Below are positions 37,571-50,710 of a DNA stretch of 64,000 bases, piece by piece (position 1 is the first letter of the stretch; every line of letters begins with the position of its first letter). This stretch comes from Trogon surrucura. Lineage: Eukaryota > Chordata > Aves > Trogoniformes > Trogonidae. Under the pieces are notes generated by a model. That model was not told the origin of the DNA. It saw only the letters and a program-made list of their open reading frames with translations, and did not search any database. The position numbers and the translations under genes were made by a program. The stretch spans positions 29,534,084 through 29,598,083 of the forward strand of contig CM036624.1 in the NCBI GenBank assembly GCA_020746105.1. The letters are read 5' to 3'.

Positions 37571-40500
37571 GTGATGTACCACAGTTCAAGCAAGGGTGAT
37601 GACGATGTTGCTGACACCAGCTCAGAAGAGTCTGGTGAAAATCATTTAACCTTTTGGAATTCCAGACACGCAAAGCAGTGTTTAACCACTGTTTAGGATC
37701 ATGAAAAAATATCCCCAGGCTGTGTTGCACGTCTAACCGCAATGCCTTTAATTTGCAAACCAACTAAAAATTAAGATAGTCTTTGACTGTTCATTTGTTA
37801 ATTTTGATTTCACCCCCTTCTCTTTGTTTGCTCACTGGAACATGCTTATACAGCTTAGCCCTTCAGTCTTCCTTGGAAAATGTGCAGTTGTTTCATCCAC
37901 CACTAGTGATCCATGGACCACAAGCTAAGAAACACTGTGAGAATCCTGTATACTGCTGTGTGGGTATAACGAAACCAGAGAAAACGGCAGAAAGCCCTGG
38001 CTGGTATATTTGCACGAGAATATACATCCTTGATATACCCCTCTGTAAATGGGGCTGGTTAAATCTTAGTTCAAGCACCCTGAGCATATGGTTTTGAAAT
38101 TGTTTTTCTAAGAGTAATGGCTATCAAAGAGTAAAGATGTTTGTCAGGCACTTGTATAAAGTGACAACAGGTTTTTAAAAATTTCCTCTAGGCAAACAAT
38201 TGCACTGCTTTCTCCCACGGTGTTTTTAACCAGCTGTATTAATGTCATGTAGGAACATCTCACTGGCAGAACTGAACAGAAATCTAGGTGGATAACCTCT
38301 GTGGAGCCTTCACCTAAAAAATAATCTGAAATAAAGGTAGCTGAATGAGATATTTTGCACTCCCTTCCCTGAGCTCAGCTTTCCAACTTCACTGCTGCTG
38401 TTGTGCCCACTACCAGGCTTAGTTGTCCGCTTGCCTGAGCACATGGACAGGGCTTTTGGCCCTTGGAGCAGCCCCTCTGCAGTCAGCATCGATTATTCAG
38501 AACCTCCCCTTCACTTTCCTCATCAAAATAAAACTGTTAATAACACATTTCTCGCTGGCATGTTATGAAAGTTAATGAGTCGATGTCTGCAAAAGACTTT
38601 GAAAGTATAAAATGGTGTGGAAGTTCTAAGCGCTGGGTTGTGAAGGTCTCCCTTTCCCCAGCTTGAGGCAGAATGAGTTAAAGTTAGCCAAAGGGGATGA
38701 GAGAAACAAGAGAGACATTATGAGTGTACCAGGGGAAAAGGAAATACTGAAGAGAAAATAGACCCATTAGCAAATGAGGAAGGAGATGAAGTTAATTATG
38801 ATTTTAAACTGGATGAGCAATAGAATTTTTTTTTTTTTTAAGAAAAAAAAATGGTCTTTAACAAAAATAATAAGGACTGACAATTAGGAAGAAGCAAAGG
38901 CTTGTGAAAACAAGTATTTTATTAAAAAGTGTGGGGGAGAAAACTTGTAAAACATGAATGTATGTAAACGAGCAAGTCTAGATGAATCTTTTCTTAAGAG
39001 CAATGCGAAACTAATGCATTTTTCCAAATATTTACAAGTAATTTGGAAAAGCCATGGCAGATGGGGGAAAAGTCATATCAGAAAAGCAAAAGCAATGACA
39101 GGCCCCCCAAAAAGCTAACGATGTTTGGTAAAACGATGCTAGTGGTTACTGGCTAGTAAGTACTCATCTGTATAAAAAGTGAGAAGCACAACTGGAGTGA
39201 GAGGCGAGCGTCACGTCTGTTGGGTTATGAAGCCATGCTGCACAAATGAGTTTTTGTTATAGATTTACAAAATACAGCAATGAGAAACCCAATCCATGTT
39301 GGGTCAGATCCAGAGCTGCTGCTCTGCCTCTTTACACCAGCATGTCTATTTGTAACATCTGAACTTGAGTAAATCACTTGACAAAAATACCTTGCAAACT
39401 CGTGTCTGAGAAAAGAAATCCAAATTGGCTTTGATAGGAAGGGTGTCACTTGGGCTAGAAATGGCAGTATGAGGCCACAGAGAAAGTGATCTGAAGACAA
39501 AAATTAAAATAGAGCCTGGTTGTAAATATGTTATGATTATTTCAGCATAAAGAATGATTAAGACATAATTATAAAAAGAAAAACAAGTTACTGTGTGAGC
39601 AGCAGAACTAGGGCACCCTGGTTCCTGATGTGTTTAGATGCTGTGGTTGGATTCTCTGCTGTCTAATAGGTTTTCTCTGTGACAGTCCCTCTGAGGTGGG
39701 GGTGGGCTGGTGCCTTAATAGGGGCTTTGTTTGGTAGGGGTGTCCCGTGGTATCTCTGTGTGTTTGAGACCTACACAACTTCCAAATGCAGCTGGGCTCA
39801 AACTGGCCAATCTTTCCCGAAGTTTTGAGGAAGGGACTTGGAAGGGGTGATCACATTTCCCGTATCCATTTATTGAGAACTCAGGTCTTAAATTCTTGCA
39901 AAAGCGTAAATTCTGAAGTGAAAATTGGAATGTCACAAATCAACAAAATGCTCTGAATTTTGAGAATCTCTCCCTTTCTCTTGTTTTCACAACACTGTGT
40001 CTACACAGATAATAATGATCTTATTTTCATACCTACTTCTTGGCTACTGCTTTAGAAGGTCGTTCCTCCTCTTCTCTCCCCATTCTGCCAAAAGGACCAA
40101 GTATTTTTCCAAGGAGCTATTTGTTCTCTTTTGTGTAAAGGAAATCTATGCTGATTGAGAAAAGTTATTTTTTAAAACCACTTTTCTGAGTCTCTGACCA
40201 CGCAGCTATGATTAATAAAATTGCTTCTTGCAGACAATTATGCATACAAAACTTCAGACAGGTGAAATTTGCCTATTGTAGGGAAAGGATCAAAGCTAAC
40301 CTACAGTTTATGATATTCAACCTTCGGTATAAAGCTAGATCTGCAGAACCTGCTGAATGTCAGGGCTATGTCTCTGTTGCTGTACTGGGAACTGAAGCAA
40401 GGACAAGGCAGCTATTTCTTGTCTGTACTCAAGAAGTATTACTGAGTTACATGGGCCATCCAGTAGCTTCTTATATGAGGGCAGAAGAATGCAACTCATT

Positions 40501-41261
40501 TTAAGGACAATGGGAATGATGTTATATGCTTCTTTTTCAAGTACAATTGCTATTTTCCTCTACTCATTAATAACAGGATTTTTAAAAGCTTCTAACCCTA
40601 TTAGATTTCACATTTTTAAAGAAAAATATGTCCTACATGGCTTCACACCAGTAGAGAGGTCACAGCACACATGGACTGAGAAGCAGAAATTCCCTTAAAC
40701 AGCAGGAACTGCCGAAGTAACGCTTTTGAGAAAAGTGACTTAGCAGTTTTCATAGCTGTAAAGCTGGCTCACAGATGCACAGAAATCTATGTAGAAATGT
40801 GCTGCCCTGCTTACCATCAGGATTATGAAGCCCTGAATGGAAGGCGTAGACGGAATTGTATGAAAATGAAGCCAGTGAATGTTTTGTAAGAGCAAGAAGG
40901 CTCAGAGAGCCCAGCTCCCATCTGTAACCACTCCTCTTCCCAGGATTCCAGCGCAAAGTTATGTCTGGAGTGGCAGCTTTATGGTGGGGGAGGATTAGTG
41001 CCACCTACAGAGCTCAGCTCCTCCTTTCCTCCTTTGGGGTCGCATACACCTTCGCCTGCTGCCAGCATAGTGTTGAGCATAAGGGTGTAGATTTGCACAC
41101 CCTGATTCCTTCTGCATTCCTGAAGGCCCTGGTTCCCCCCTTCCCCTCGTTTCCCTTGCAGATTTTCTTATTTCTTAATAGTGCAACGTACTATATTGTG
41201 CATTCGCTGGGAGCCTAAAAAAGCAAGACAGATTTTATCATTTGGACTGTAGATATCTAAT
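37571..41261. other. AT-rich noncoding DNA
   Basis: It contains a T14 run followed by AAG and A9 (38826-38851). No gene or transposon is recognised. The 118-codon-or-shorter frames carry no identifiable features. Confidence 0.35.
38826..38851. repeat. T14-AAG-A9 homopolymer inverted repeat
   Basis: Fourteen T, then AAG, then nine A. It can fold as an A/T hairpin. Length is likely to vary between individuals. Confidence 0.85.
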
Positions 41262-41321
41262 GCCCATTATGGGCTGACTAAATTTAGTAGAGTGGCAATT
41301 CACCAGACTACTAAATTTAGT
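41262..41321. promoter_or_regulatory. Triple-palindrome segment with two inverted perfect MEF2 sites
   Basis: GCCCATTATGGGC (41262-41274) is an odd-centre palindrome. It is followed by ACTAAATTTAGTAG (41277-41290), a 17-nt spacer and its exact reverse complement CTACTAAATTTAGT (41308-41321). Each arm contains CTAAATTTAG, a full match to the MEF2 consensus CTA(A/T)4TAG (41278-41287 and 41311-41320), and each site is itself a palindrome. The two sites are 33 bp apart, about three helical turns. This could be a MEF2-dependent enhancer element or a hairpin-type remnant. Confidence 0.5.
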
Positions 41322-44300
41322 TAGGCCATCCGGTCATATCATTTTACTTAGCTTAATATTGGATATCAGAAGATAGGGCCTATCAAACAGTATGGCTCCA
41401 GCTTCCCTAGCTGCAGATTATATTATCGCTACAGCTTTTCAAAACATTCATGCTGACTTTTTTTTAAAACCTTGACATTTTTAGTTTGTATATTTTCATA
41501 CAAGTTTGTAACAACGGTCAAAACTCATTTGGTTTTCACTGTATAGATCACTGCTCGAAAGAAAAAAAAGACGCTGCTGTTTTCATTTTAAGAAAAACCT
41601 TTGACATTCCCTGCTAAGCTTTAACTTTGAGTGGGATGATTTTTAGTATCAAAGCTGGGTAGGCAAGGTGGAGTCCAATTTGGGGAGAAATTTTGCACAA
41701 GGTTTTTCATTGACCTCATGCATTTCTAGTTGCCATCAAACCTCAGTTCTGTTCCAGACAGAAAAAAAACTTTATGAGAATCCAGACAATCTGGACTGTG
41801 ACAGCGAGGAGTTCTCAATGCTGTAAATTCAAACTTGTCTTGTGCAGAGTAGACGAGAAGGAGGTCTTGGTAATGATCCCATGCACAGCAGCTGGAGTTA
41901 TGGCGATGGGATCAAACATGACTAACATAATGGCATGTACAAACTCATCAGCTCTGCTATAATTCTTCCTTAGTATGTGGAAAGAAAATTGCAGTAGCAA
42001 TATTCTGGGAGTCTGTAGACTTAAGCTTTTTTTGGTAGGCCTTGAAAGGGAGCCAGTGTCTCTCCATCCCAAGTCAATCATTCACTATCCAAGTAAACTG
42101 AACTGAGATCATCTAGATGCTGGTCTTCGTTTCCAATGAGCTTTCACAGCAAAACAGGAAATAATAATCTTGAAAGGGGAAAAAAATGGTCAAAAATCAG
42201 CCAGAGAACATTTAAAGGTTTGTTCTGAACAAGCAGAGCTAAGAAAAAGGCCTGAGAAAAGTGTGTCCTGGGATCACTCACAGTTAAAGCACTGATTAAT
42301 TAAGCAGAGGGTCATTCTTCAGAAAGACTCAAGGGCAGTTTTGGCCCTGGGGCTGTAATTTGGACACTTCTGGAGTTCTAGATACACTGAGCTATTCTGT
42401 GCGGGGCCTGTGAATATGTGCATTCTTCTGGCTGAACAATGGCATCTTTATTCAAATGGGAGCAACTAAGTAAGTGGCTGTCTCCTAATATGGGTGGTAT
42501 TTCTTCCTGCTCTGCCTCAATCTCTGCTGCTTTCCCGTTGCCTTATCAGTGCTTTGTAGCACAACTTACAAAATGAAATCTATTCATAACGCTAAAAACC
42601 TCCCCCTTTTACAGACACAGGAAAAAAAGACCCAACTGCTTACACATCCTCCAATTCTATGGCAGAGTGTTTACTTTCTTAAATGCAATTCTGCTTATCT
42701 GACACTGGTTTGGAAATTAATAAAATGGTGCCTGGCTTTTATTGTTTTGACTATAGCAAGGAAATTAATCCACAACTATTACAAGTGTTTGATCCAAACA
42801 AGCAGAGATAAAACTACGGTTTCAAGAAACGTCGTTCCCTGTCTGTCAGGTGTCCTAGTGCACCTGACATGCCTGATTTATTCCTCCCGTGTTTAGCAGC
42901 AACACTGTCCAGGGAGATGATGCCCATTCATCTTGCTTTGTATAGGTATTTCTTCAGGGTGGCTTTATTTATTATGCCTTAACTACTGTTTCTTCTTACT
43001 CACTAGGTTTAGATCTGCCAGAGGTTAGAAAAGAGGTTGTTTGTCTGAAGAGACAAGGGTGTGGTGAAAATACTCCATGCCAGCCAAGTGAACCAAAACA
43101 CTATCTGAATTACAAAGCAGGCTGGAAAATAAAATTTAACTGACAGAAGATCTGGACCCCACCTGTGCTGAGAGACAGAGAGGAAAGGAGTCTCAGGAAC
43201 CGACTTTGAACAACTCCCTAGAGGTAGGTCTGCAGAAGGGGGTTGTGCCCCCCAAAATCCTCTCAGCAGCTCACAGCAGCAGAGTGGAATTTATAGCATT
43301 ACTGCATGGGGAAAACTAATGTCAATGTTTATGCAATATTACTTGGTATTGCTAATAGTTAATTTGATGAGAGCAGTCTCACTGTAAAACTGTACTGCAG
43401 AAATCTGCAGCTTTGCTTGTCATGGAGACTGGGCCGTGGCACCACACCTCCCCTGCCATGCCTGTCCCAAAGCCCACTGCCACTGCCTGACGCCTGCTGG
43501 AGTGGCAGAGATTGGTGCAGTGGGGCAGACACGTTACTTGCTTCCATTAAATCTAGAGCCCAGGCACCTTCCAGCTGCATGTACCTCCAGAAATAGTACT
43601 TCCTGAAATGCTTCTGAACGTCCTAGATCTGTATAACCACCAAAAGACACCATACAGAGCACAGACTTGATATTTCATACAATTGCAATGTAGTATAAAC
43701 TAGACCATACTTACAAACGGAAACTGGCTTCCTCTTCCTCTGTGAGAGCCCAACCATGAGTGGAGGCAGCCACGGTTCCTCTTCCCATAGGGTATCTCCC
43801 CTCTCCACCACCCCACGAGCACCAGGCAGACCAGCAGCCACACTGGAGATGCCACTTTCCCAGTGACCAGTGCAGCCTGGCAGCTGTGACCGTCAGTGGA
43901 GATGTGAGTTTTCACAAACCACGTGGCTATATCATCTCAACCTCTGCTGGAACACTTGTCAGTCTTTGGAATAGGGACAAAACAGGAGGAAAAATGCCTG
44001 CCATTATTCTTAGCTGCTGGCTTTTGGGTCCTTCTAACCTGCTAAGCAGCCAGTACTGTGGGAGAGGGCACCAAGTGGACCTACCTCCCGTGCCTGCATG
44101 TGGAAGGAAGCCACAAGCAGAGCCCTGAAGGAGTCTAGAGAACAGAAGTTTTGCATTAGCGATGAGCCAGAGCCAGTTACTCCTATTTAAACAATACTGG
44201 GCTCTGGGGAAATTCAGTTGCAGACCTGAAATACATGGCTTGGCAAAAGACTATTGTTACTGTCACATGTCTGACCTCTTGAAAATAACATTAATTCAAA

Positions 44301-45893
44301 AGTTAAATGTATTCAGCTGACAGTGATGGAGTATTTGTGTTAAGGAGGAGATTTTTCAAAGGCACAAAATCAACTTAGTGGTGTGTTACAATTGCCTCAT
44401 TGACGTCCTACAGAAGGCCTGAGTGCAGCAGGTTTCGGGGGGCTTTCAGCTGCAGTGAGGCATTTGTTGCACTGAGGAAGGTGGTTGTGAGCCCCATCTA
44501 AAAGGGCTACATTTCTGAAGTGGGTACTGAAGATTCATTATCTTTCTGGACACTTTAAATGCAATTACATAGGAAATTATTCTTCCTGGTTTAGTTTCCA
44601 ACTAGGCAGTTAGACCTGGCAACCACAGACATAGATCCTGTAACTGGCTTTGATGCAAAAAGCAGCATTGCCATAATTCTGGAGATACCCCTTTCTTTTC
44701 TGAACTACATTGGCAGCTCGTGATACCAGCATGTCAAAATGACATTCACTGTGTATTACACAGAGTGTACAAAAGCTTGTGTTTACATTTTGTCTCCTTT
44801 GCCCTTTTCAATTTCGCTTTATTTTTTTATAGTTTTGTAACTTAAGCAGTACATATTTGGGGATGTTTTTTCCATGCCTTGTCTAGTTTTATGGCTTGTT
44901 CTGGCTGAGGCATCCCTACATGATTTGATTTTACAAGAAATATAGGCTAGCACATATGTATGTAATTGTTCCACAGTGAACCAATCTGTCTGGAGCACTG
45001 GGGGAAGATACACATTAATACTTTCTTTCATGCTATTTGCAAACTAAATTGCTAGATCTACAAATGATGCAAAATATTAGGAACTGCAGCAGTAAGGTTT
45101 GCACTAGTTAGCAGGAAGCATAAAAGTATGGTGGAGCCAGAGAAACACTCATCAGACTAATATTTTCATCAGAAACAGAGTGCATTGTAACCAGGGAGGA
45201 TAAGCCTGAGTAGGCAAAACCCAACTATGATTAGAGCCAACGTGCAGGCACCACCTACAAATCACACACTGCTGAGCAAAACCTGAAAAAATCAAAGCCT
45301 GATGCTTCTACCAGGAAGAGCCCCACCCTGCTCTGAGTAGGTGTAGACCAGGAGGCAGGTAGTGGGGACTGCCAAAGCGTGCCAGAACACACCTGCACCA
45401 AAAGCACAGAGCAGCCCGTGACACGAGCTGGGAGGAGAGGCCAAGCCGTGCCCGGCCGCTGGAGACCTCCTGCTCGGTCCTTATGCTGGTGGCAGGCAGC
45501 CCTCTGGTACCAGAGGGTTTAAGGAGGTGGCACGGAGCTAAGTAGATTGAGAGCAGGGACCCATCGTGGAGGAGCTGGTTAGCCTTTGCCACACACAGAA
45601 ATGTGGGAGGACTTTGGTGTTTCCAGCTAGGAGAGCAGTGGAGAAAACTGCCAAGAATTGATGCTGAGTTAGAGTAGGAAACCTTGTTTAATAGAGGGTG
45701 CATTGCAGTGGTATCAGCAATGTGGAGTCAGTGCTGCAAGTGCCGCATACTAGGACTTATTTAAAGAGGCTATTGTAAAAGTCTTCAAGCCAGTTAATTA
45801 CCAGTTTTTGTTATGTCAGGAACTCCTTGAGTTAAAGCAGAAAGAAACTATTCATGAGTATGTTCCAGTTCTGTAGTTTAATGGGACAAATTT
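41322..45893. other. Noncoding stretch, no gene seen
   Basis: Open frames at 42549-42896 (115 codons) and 43760-44128 (122 codons), both plus strand, show no recognisable domain. No repeat family was identified. 45320-45560 is GC-richer, with a 131-codon minus frame spanning 45308-45703, again featureless. Confidence 0.35.
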
Positions 45894-45909
45894 AAAAAAA
45901 AAAAAAAAA
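45894..45909. repeat. Poly(A) run, 16 nt
   Basis: A homopolymer followed by a GAATGAAAGAAAGAG purine tract. No retroposed body was recognised upstream. Confidence 0.9.
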
Positions 45910-48480
45910 GAATGAAAGAAAGAGAAACTGATAAAATGATTTAGTTCGTGGAAGGATTGAAAACCCTCACCAAAAAAAGCTGAAATTACATATTGTGCCC
46001 CATCTACTCTTGCATAAGCCATTGAAATTGCTGGAGACTTAATTGGACTAATCGTCCATTGCAGTTATGCATGAGCCTTAGGGAGCACACAGGGTGCACA
46101 CAGGCCGAAGCACCAGCCTATGAAAGAGAGAGAAATTATCCAATAGCATTTTTTAAAAAGTAGATGTCCAGGTATTAAAAGCTAGGAGGCTTGGCTTACA
46201 TTTAAAGAGCATTAAGAGCAATTGAGGAATTTAATTTAATTTATTCGCCAAGTGGACTTGAAGAGATGTGAAAAAAAGGACAGAAGTGACTTTAGGCAAG
46301 AGAAAACTTTCAATGGAAAACAAAATTCTACAGAGGACATTAATGTTGACTCATTCCCTTCCTGTTTCCATCGGGTTTTTTCAACACCTCCCTGTTTGCT
46401 GTGAAGTTACCGATGGACCATGGTTATTGCAAGCAGACTCAGGCCTAGAAATTCCGTCTGATCAAAACAGAACTGCAGATATTGGAGTAAATGGCAGTTT
46501 AGACCCTGTCTCATACTATCAGTATTCTTCAGACATTTACTTTGCTGTCTTCCACTGTTCAGAACACCCTGAAAATTACCAGCATATTTACTGAAATGAC
46601 GTTTAAAAGCAACTCGGAAACAGAAGCAAATCGTAATTTTTAGCTCTGCTGAAGGTTAAAGAATACCGTTGCCAAGGGTGTTTCTCACGTGCACCTCAGT
46701 ACCTCCAGAATGACCTGTTGTATATACTGGTGTACTAGTTTCTTTTTTACAGAGAGTTTGTTAGGAATTAAACCTGCCTCTTGGGAGAAAAAATTAGTCC
46801 AGCATACCAGAATACCCATCTTCCTAAGTCTTAACATGCCACGACTGAAATCCCGGGCCTCCTCATACATAACGAAGCATCCTGGAGAAAGCTTTCATGA
46901 TTTTGTGCCTACAAACTCAATAATCTCTCAGAATATAGTGACAGTGCAGAGGATATAACACAGTCTGTTGGAACTTTTGCCTTTGTATTACTTGCTTCTC
47001 CTCATCCCTGGTAAACTTCTTTGTGCTTGGCTTTTCAGAAGTTCCTCAAAATCCTACACCACACACCTTAAGCGATGATACTACCGTTATGTAGGGCTGA
47101 CCACAGCCTTTCAATGGGACCCCCTTCCTAGGGCTGGTTTCCCATTTGGCGTGCTGCTTCCCACTCCTCCCTGCTCCCGCTTCCCTCCCACGCCCCAGGG
47201 AATGGGCTCTCTGTGCCAGAGCCCTTCTGCTTTGTGCTGAACTCCCGGAGTTCAAGACATGAAGCTTTTGCTGTGTTCCTCTTTAAAGTGCTAGTTTGGC
47301 CTTACTAATGTATTTTCAATGGTTGGGATTAGCAGAGCTTGTAAGAACATATCAGACCTGTCAGGTTTACAACTCCACTCACCACCTCCACTCTCTTACA
47401 TATATTTTTAAATAGCTAATTAGGAGATAATGCCAGTGGAACCAAATACTGTCACGAGATAATGATCTCATACCACTATAGAAATGGTAAGTGGAAATGT
47501 TTATTTTCAAAGGAAAGAAACACTGATCATGTGCCTAATCCCATAATTCTTAAACAAGTAAAATTCCTGTAGATTTCAGTAGAGCCTGAGGTGACAACAT
47601 CCTATTACTGTGGCAGTATTTCTGGATACCAAACGGCCGTAAGTGATGCAGTCATTTTCTCCAAATGATACCGGTGCAGTATTGGAACAGATGTTTCCCT
47701 TACCTTTATTAGCCCGTTGTATCTTCTAACTTGGAGGACAAATTTTGCATGTGCTTCATTGCACCAGCTTAGATGATTTTATTTTATTCTTTAGATGTGC
47801 TTTAGGAAGCAGTGAGCTGTGGTTCAGATGAAGTTATGCTTATATTTAACTCACTGACAGTTCATAATGGTGATACACAAGTCTGTGTTGCTACTGCAGG
47901 CTCCCTTTGGTACACTAAGGATCATGTCTCTTTAAATCAAAGATGGTCTTTCCTCTGTCCTTCAGGAATTCTGGAAAAAAAGGGTTGCCTAATTCCTTTC
48001 AGGAATAAACCACCTTATGTTTCCAGCAGGGTGAAAGAGTACACAGAGTCAACAGGTACCAATTCATTAGCTGCTCTGGTGTAATTGCCCCTCTGCTGCT
48101 CCTCCACAGTAATAGATATGAGACAATTTGGGGCAGCTTTACCTCTAGGTCAGATTCATCCTTGGGTTTTACTCCCCCCAGCAGTGCTGGTGTGGCCTGT
48201 GCCATGCAAATCCTTCCCCAGATCTTTGCCAGGGAGCCTCTTGCTCTGCTATGAGGCAGCATTAATAGAACGGGTACATTCACCTTTACTGCCTGCCCCC
48301 AGGGAAACCTTCTTTCTGCTGCAGCTCTGGACTCACTTTAGATGCAGGGTTGCCTTACAGACGGGTGAATACTGCAGTGGAAATGGGAGGCAGACACAGA
48401 ACTACTTTCAGAGGAAAGCTTGTCAGTTAAAGTTTCAAGGTTTAGCCTAGTCAGAATTAACTTGCACACGTTGTTAATGC
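45910..48480. other. Noncoding stretch, no gene seen
   Basis: It has a short AATTT-type tandem near 46229-46243. The frame at 46268-46594 (108 codons) has no recognisable features. Confidence 0.35.
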
Positions 48481-48960
48481 TTCACTGTAAAAAGTGACCA
48501 GTGTTTTTTAGAAATTACTGCTGCTTTCACGATTAATGAAGATTCATCATTCATTGGATCATCTCTAACCTGCTGTAATTGTTCTGGTTTTTATTTTTTA
48601 CCTTGTTCGCCAGTTCATGTCTAAATACAAGAAGATGTTTATATTGCATACATTCAGCTTTAATTGGCCCTTAAAAGAAGGTGTTGATTAGAATCTTCTC
48701 AACATCAACAGCTCGCTCGCACAACATTCTCTAATTACTGTTTATTAATTTAGTTCAAGTGGCAGAGTTGAAAGCCCTGCTCAGATGGGAGAAGTAAATT
48801 GTCACTGGTATTGAATATGTAAATTATGTGCCATGTAAGTTTCCATGAAGAATGTTTAAAGTTAAATGCTACGCACATGAAGCCTTCCAGTTTCGTCTAA
48901 CCCAGCCGTATGACAGCTTTGCAAAAAGCGTCATGAAAATTTACCAGCCCTGGCAAAAAA
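48481..48960. promoter_or_regulatory. Candidate conserved noncoding element
   Basis: About 480 bp of balanced, non-repetitive AT-rich DNA dense in homeodomain-type cores (GATTAATGA near 48531, TAATTG near 48576, CTAATTACTG near 48731, TTATTAATTTAG near 48742) and flanked by ordinary sequence. It is called on texture alone; no alignment was possible. Confidence 0.3.
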
Positions 48961-50691
48961 AACTAGTTGTCTATACTTTACTTTTTTTTTGTATTAACAT
49001 AATCATAAGGATAATAATAATTTATTTGCCAGTCAAAAAAAATATAAAAGCATTCATGCTGGCTGGCTGGAGATTTGCTAGGCTGCCAGTTGAATCTGAA
49101 CTACGTGTTGCCATACTACAGACATTCAGCAGCCTGGATCTGTTGCCCTAATGCAGGAACCCTCCCTTCTCTTTAATTAGCTTATAAAGTCAGAATTTCT
49201 TAAACAAAGTACTCATTAAACATTGCCTTGTTACATTACTTTAAAATGCAATTAAAAGTTTTAAGAGTGCCATGGAGTTTGTATGCTATTGTCGGCATCC
49301 ATGTCACTCACTATCAATTTCCACCCACTCACACAGATCAGAGGCCTCCTGTTAAATATAGATGGCACTTGATAGCTTTTGTAGATAGATAAGACATAAA
49401 ACAATATACTGACGAGGACAACATGACTGCATCTTATACTTCAAGGAATAAGAGAGGAATCGAGGGGAGGACATTCGAGAGGAAGGAGGACCTGGGAGTC
49501 TTCATTGTCCTTCCGCTGCTGCAGTCGACTCTCTGCAACCCTTTGCGTGGGAGTAGCTGCGCGTTGCTGGTGAGTTTGCTGCTGCAAAGCCTTCCCAGAC
49601 AAAGCTGCATGGGAATACCCTGCAGTTATTATATTATACATCTGAAACAATGAGACCAGGTGTCACGTTAAAAGAGAAAGAAAAATACCCAACGCCTGAA
49701 TGCTGCCTGGGCCTTCACCCAGCCCTCGCACTCTTGCTGGCTGCTGTTACCATGAATGGCACTAATCAGTTCCAGGAAATCTCTACACCAAGCATTATGT
49801 CACATATGGTTACATCATTCCTGCTAACCTCTGGAGCTTCCTGTTGACATCTTTGGAGTTCTTCTACTACCAACTGGTATTAGAAGAAATGCCAAATAGC
49901 ATTTTTAGCCATTTCTGTCTGCCTGAAGGAATCCAAATGTATCCATTTTGCAGCTTTCACCTGATGGATCTCATCTTTGCTCCTTAAAGCAAGCAAACCT
50001 TTGTAGGTCTGCCTGGGGTCTTCCCAGGTGTTTGCATAAAGGATGGTGGGAGCATGTGAGGACTTTGTTGAGACAGAAGGGGCTAATGCCTCAGCAGAAT
50101 TTATTTTTGATGTCTACCGAATTGCTAATCCCACCTGTCAGTTGTGTAACTTCTGTTATAACTTCCAACACAAGAGGCTGTTTCTCTCTTTCTGAATTCT
50201 TTCCTAGCAGATGCTGCTTCCCAGCATGGGCTGTGTTTCACCTTGTGGTTGATTTCCAAGCATTGTCCTGCAGGGCATTCCCTTCTGCCCTTGTAGAGCC
50301 ATCCCCACAAGTATGTAGGAGCCCTTTCTCTCTTGGAACAGGCAATGACACCCCATCAGCTTCTCCTTGCAACTCCCACCTTTCCAGCTGCTCAGCTGAA
50401 AGAAGCAGGACTTAAAGTCTTTCCATATCTAACCTGCAAGATTATTCCCTCTTGAAACCACTATGCTTCTCGGTTTGGGTCTTTTATTACTATTATTAGT
50501 CTGGTTTATACCTTCCTTTCATTCTAACAGTTTGATTTTTTTGTGGCTGTTTCTGTGTTTGCTCACTGCTGCAGTAGGTATCAACAACATGATTAAATTC
50601 CAGCTCTGACTGTTGCAACATAAGCGCTCTGCCTTCATTATCCACGGTGCCTAAAACTATTTGATCTCTAATAAGTTCACCTGCAAGAGTG
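48961..50691. other. Noncoding stretch, no gene seen
   Basis: The longest frame is 49948-50415 (155 codons, plus). It is Ser, Cys and Leu rich without a domain and overlaps a minus frame. T-run and ATA-rich stretches lie at 48982-49045. Confidence 0.35.
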
Positions 50692-50710
50692 CCTCATTTG
50701 CATGATGAGG
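50692..50710 (+). promoter_or_regulatory. Octamer motif inside a palindromic frame
   Basis: The 19-nt segment CCTCATTTGCATGATGAGG has inverted 6-bp arms (CCTCAT/ATGAGG) enclosing a perfect POU octamer ATTTGCAT at 50696-50703. A single element in conserved-looking sequence; occupancy is unknown. Confidence 0.35.
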
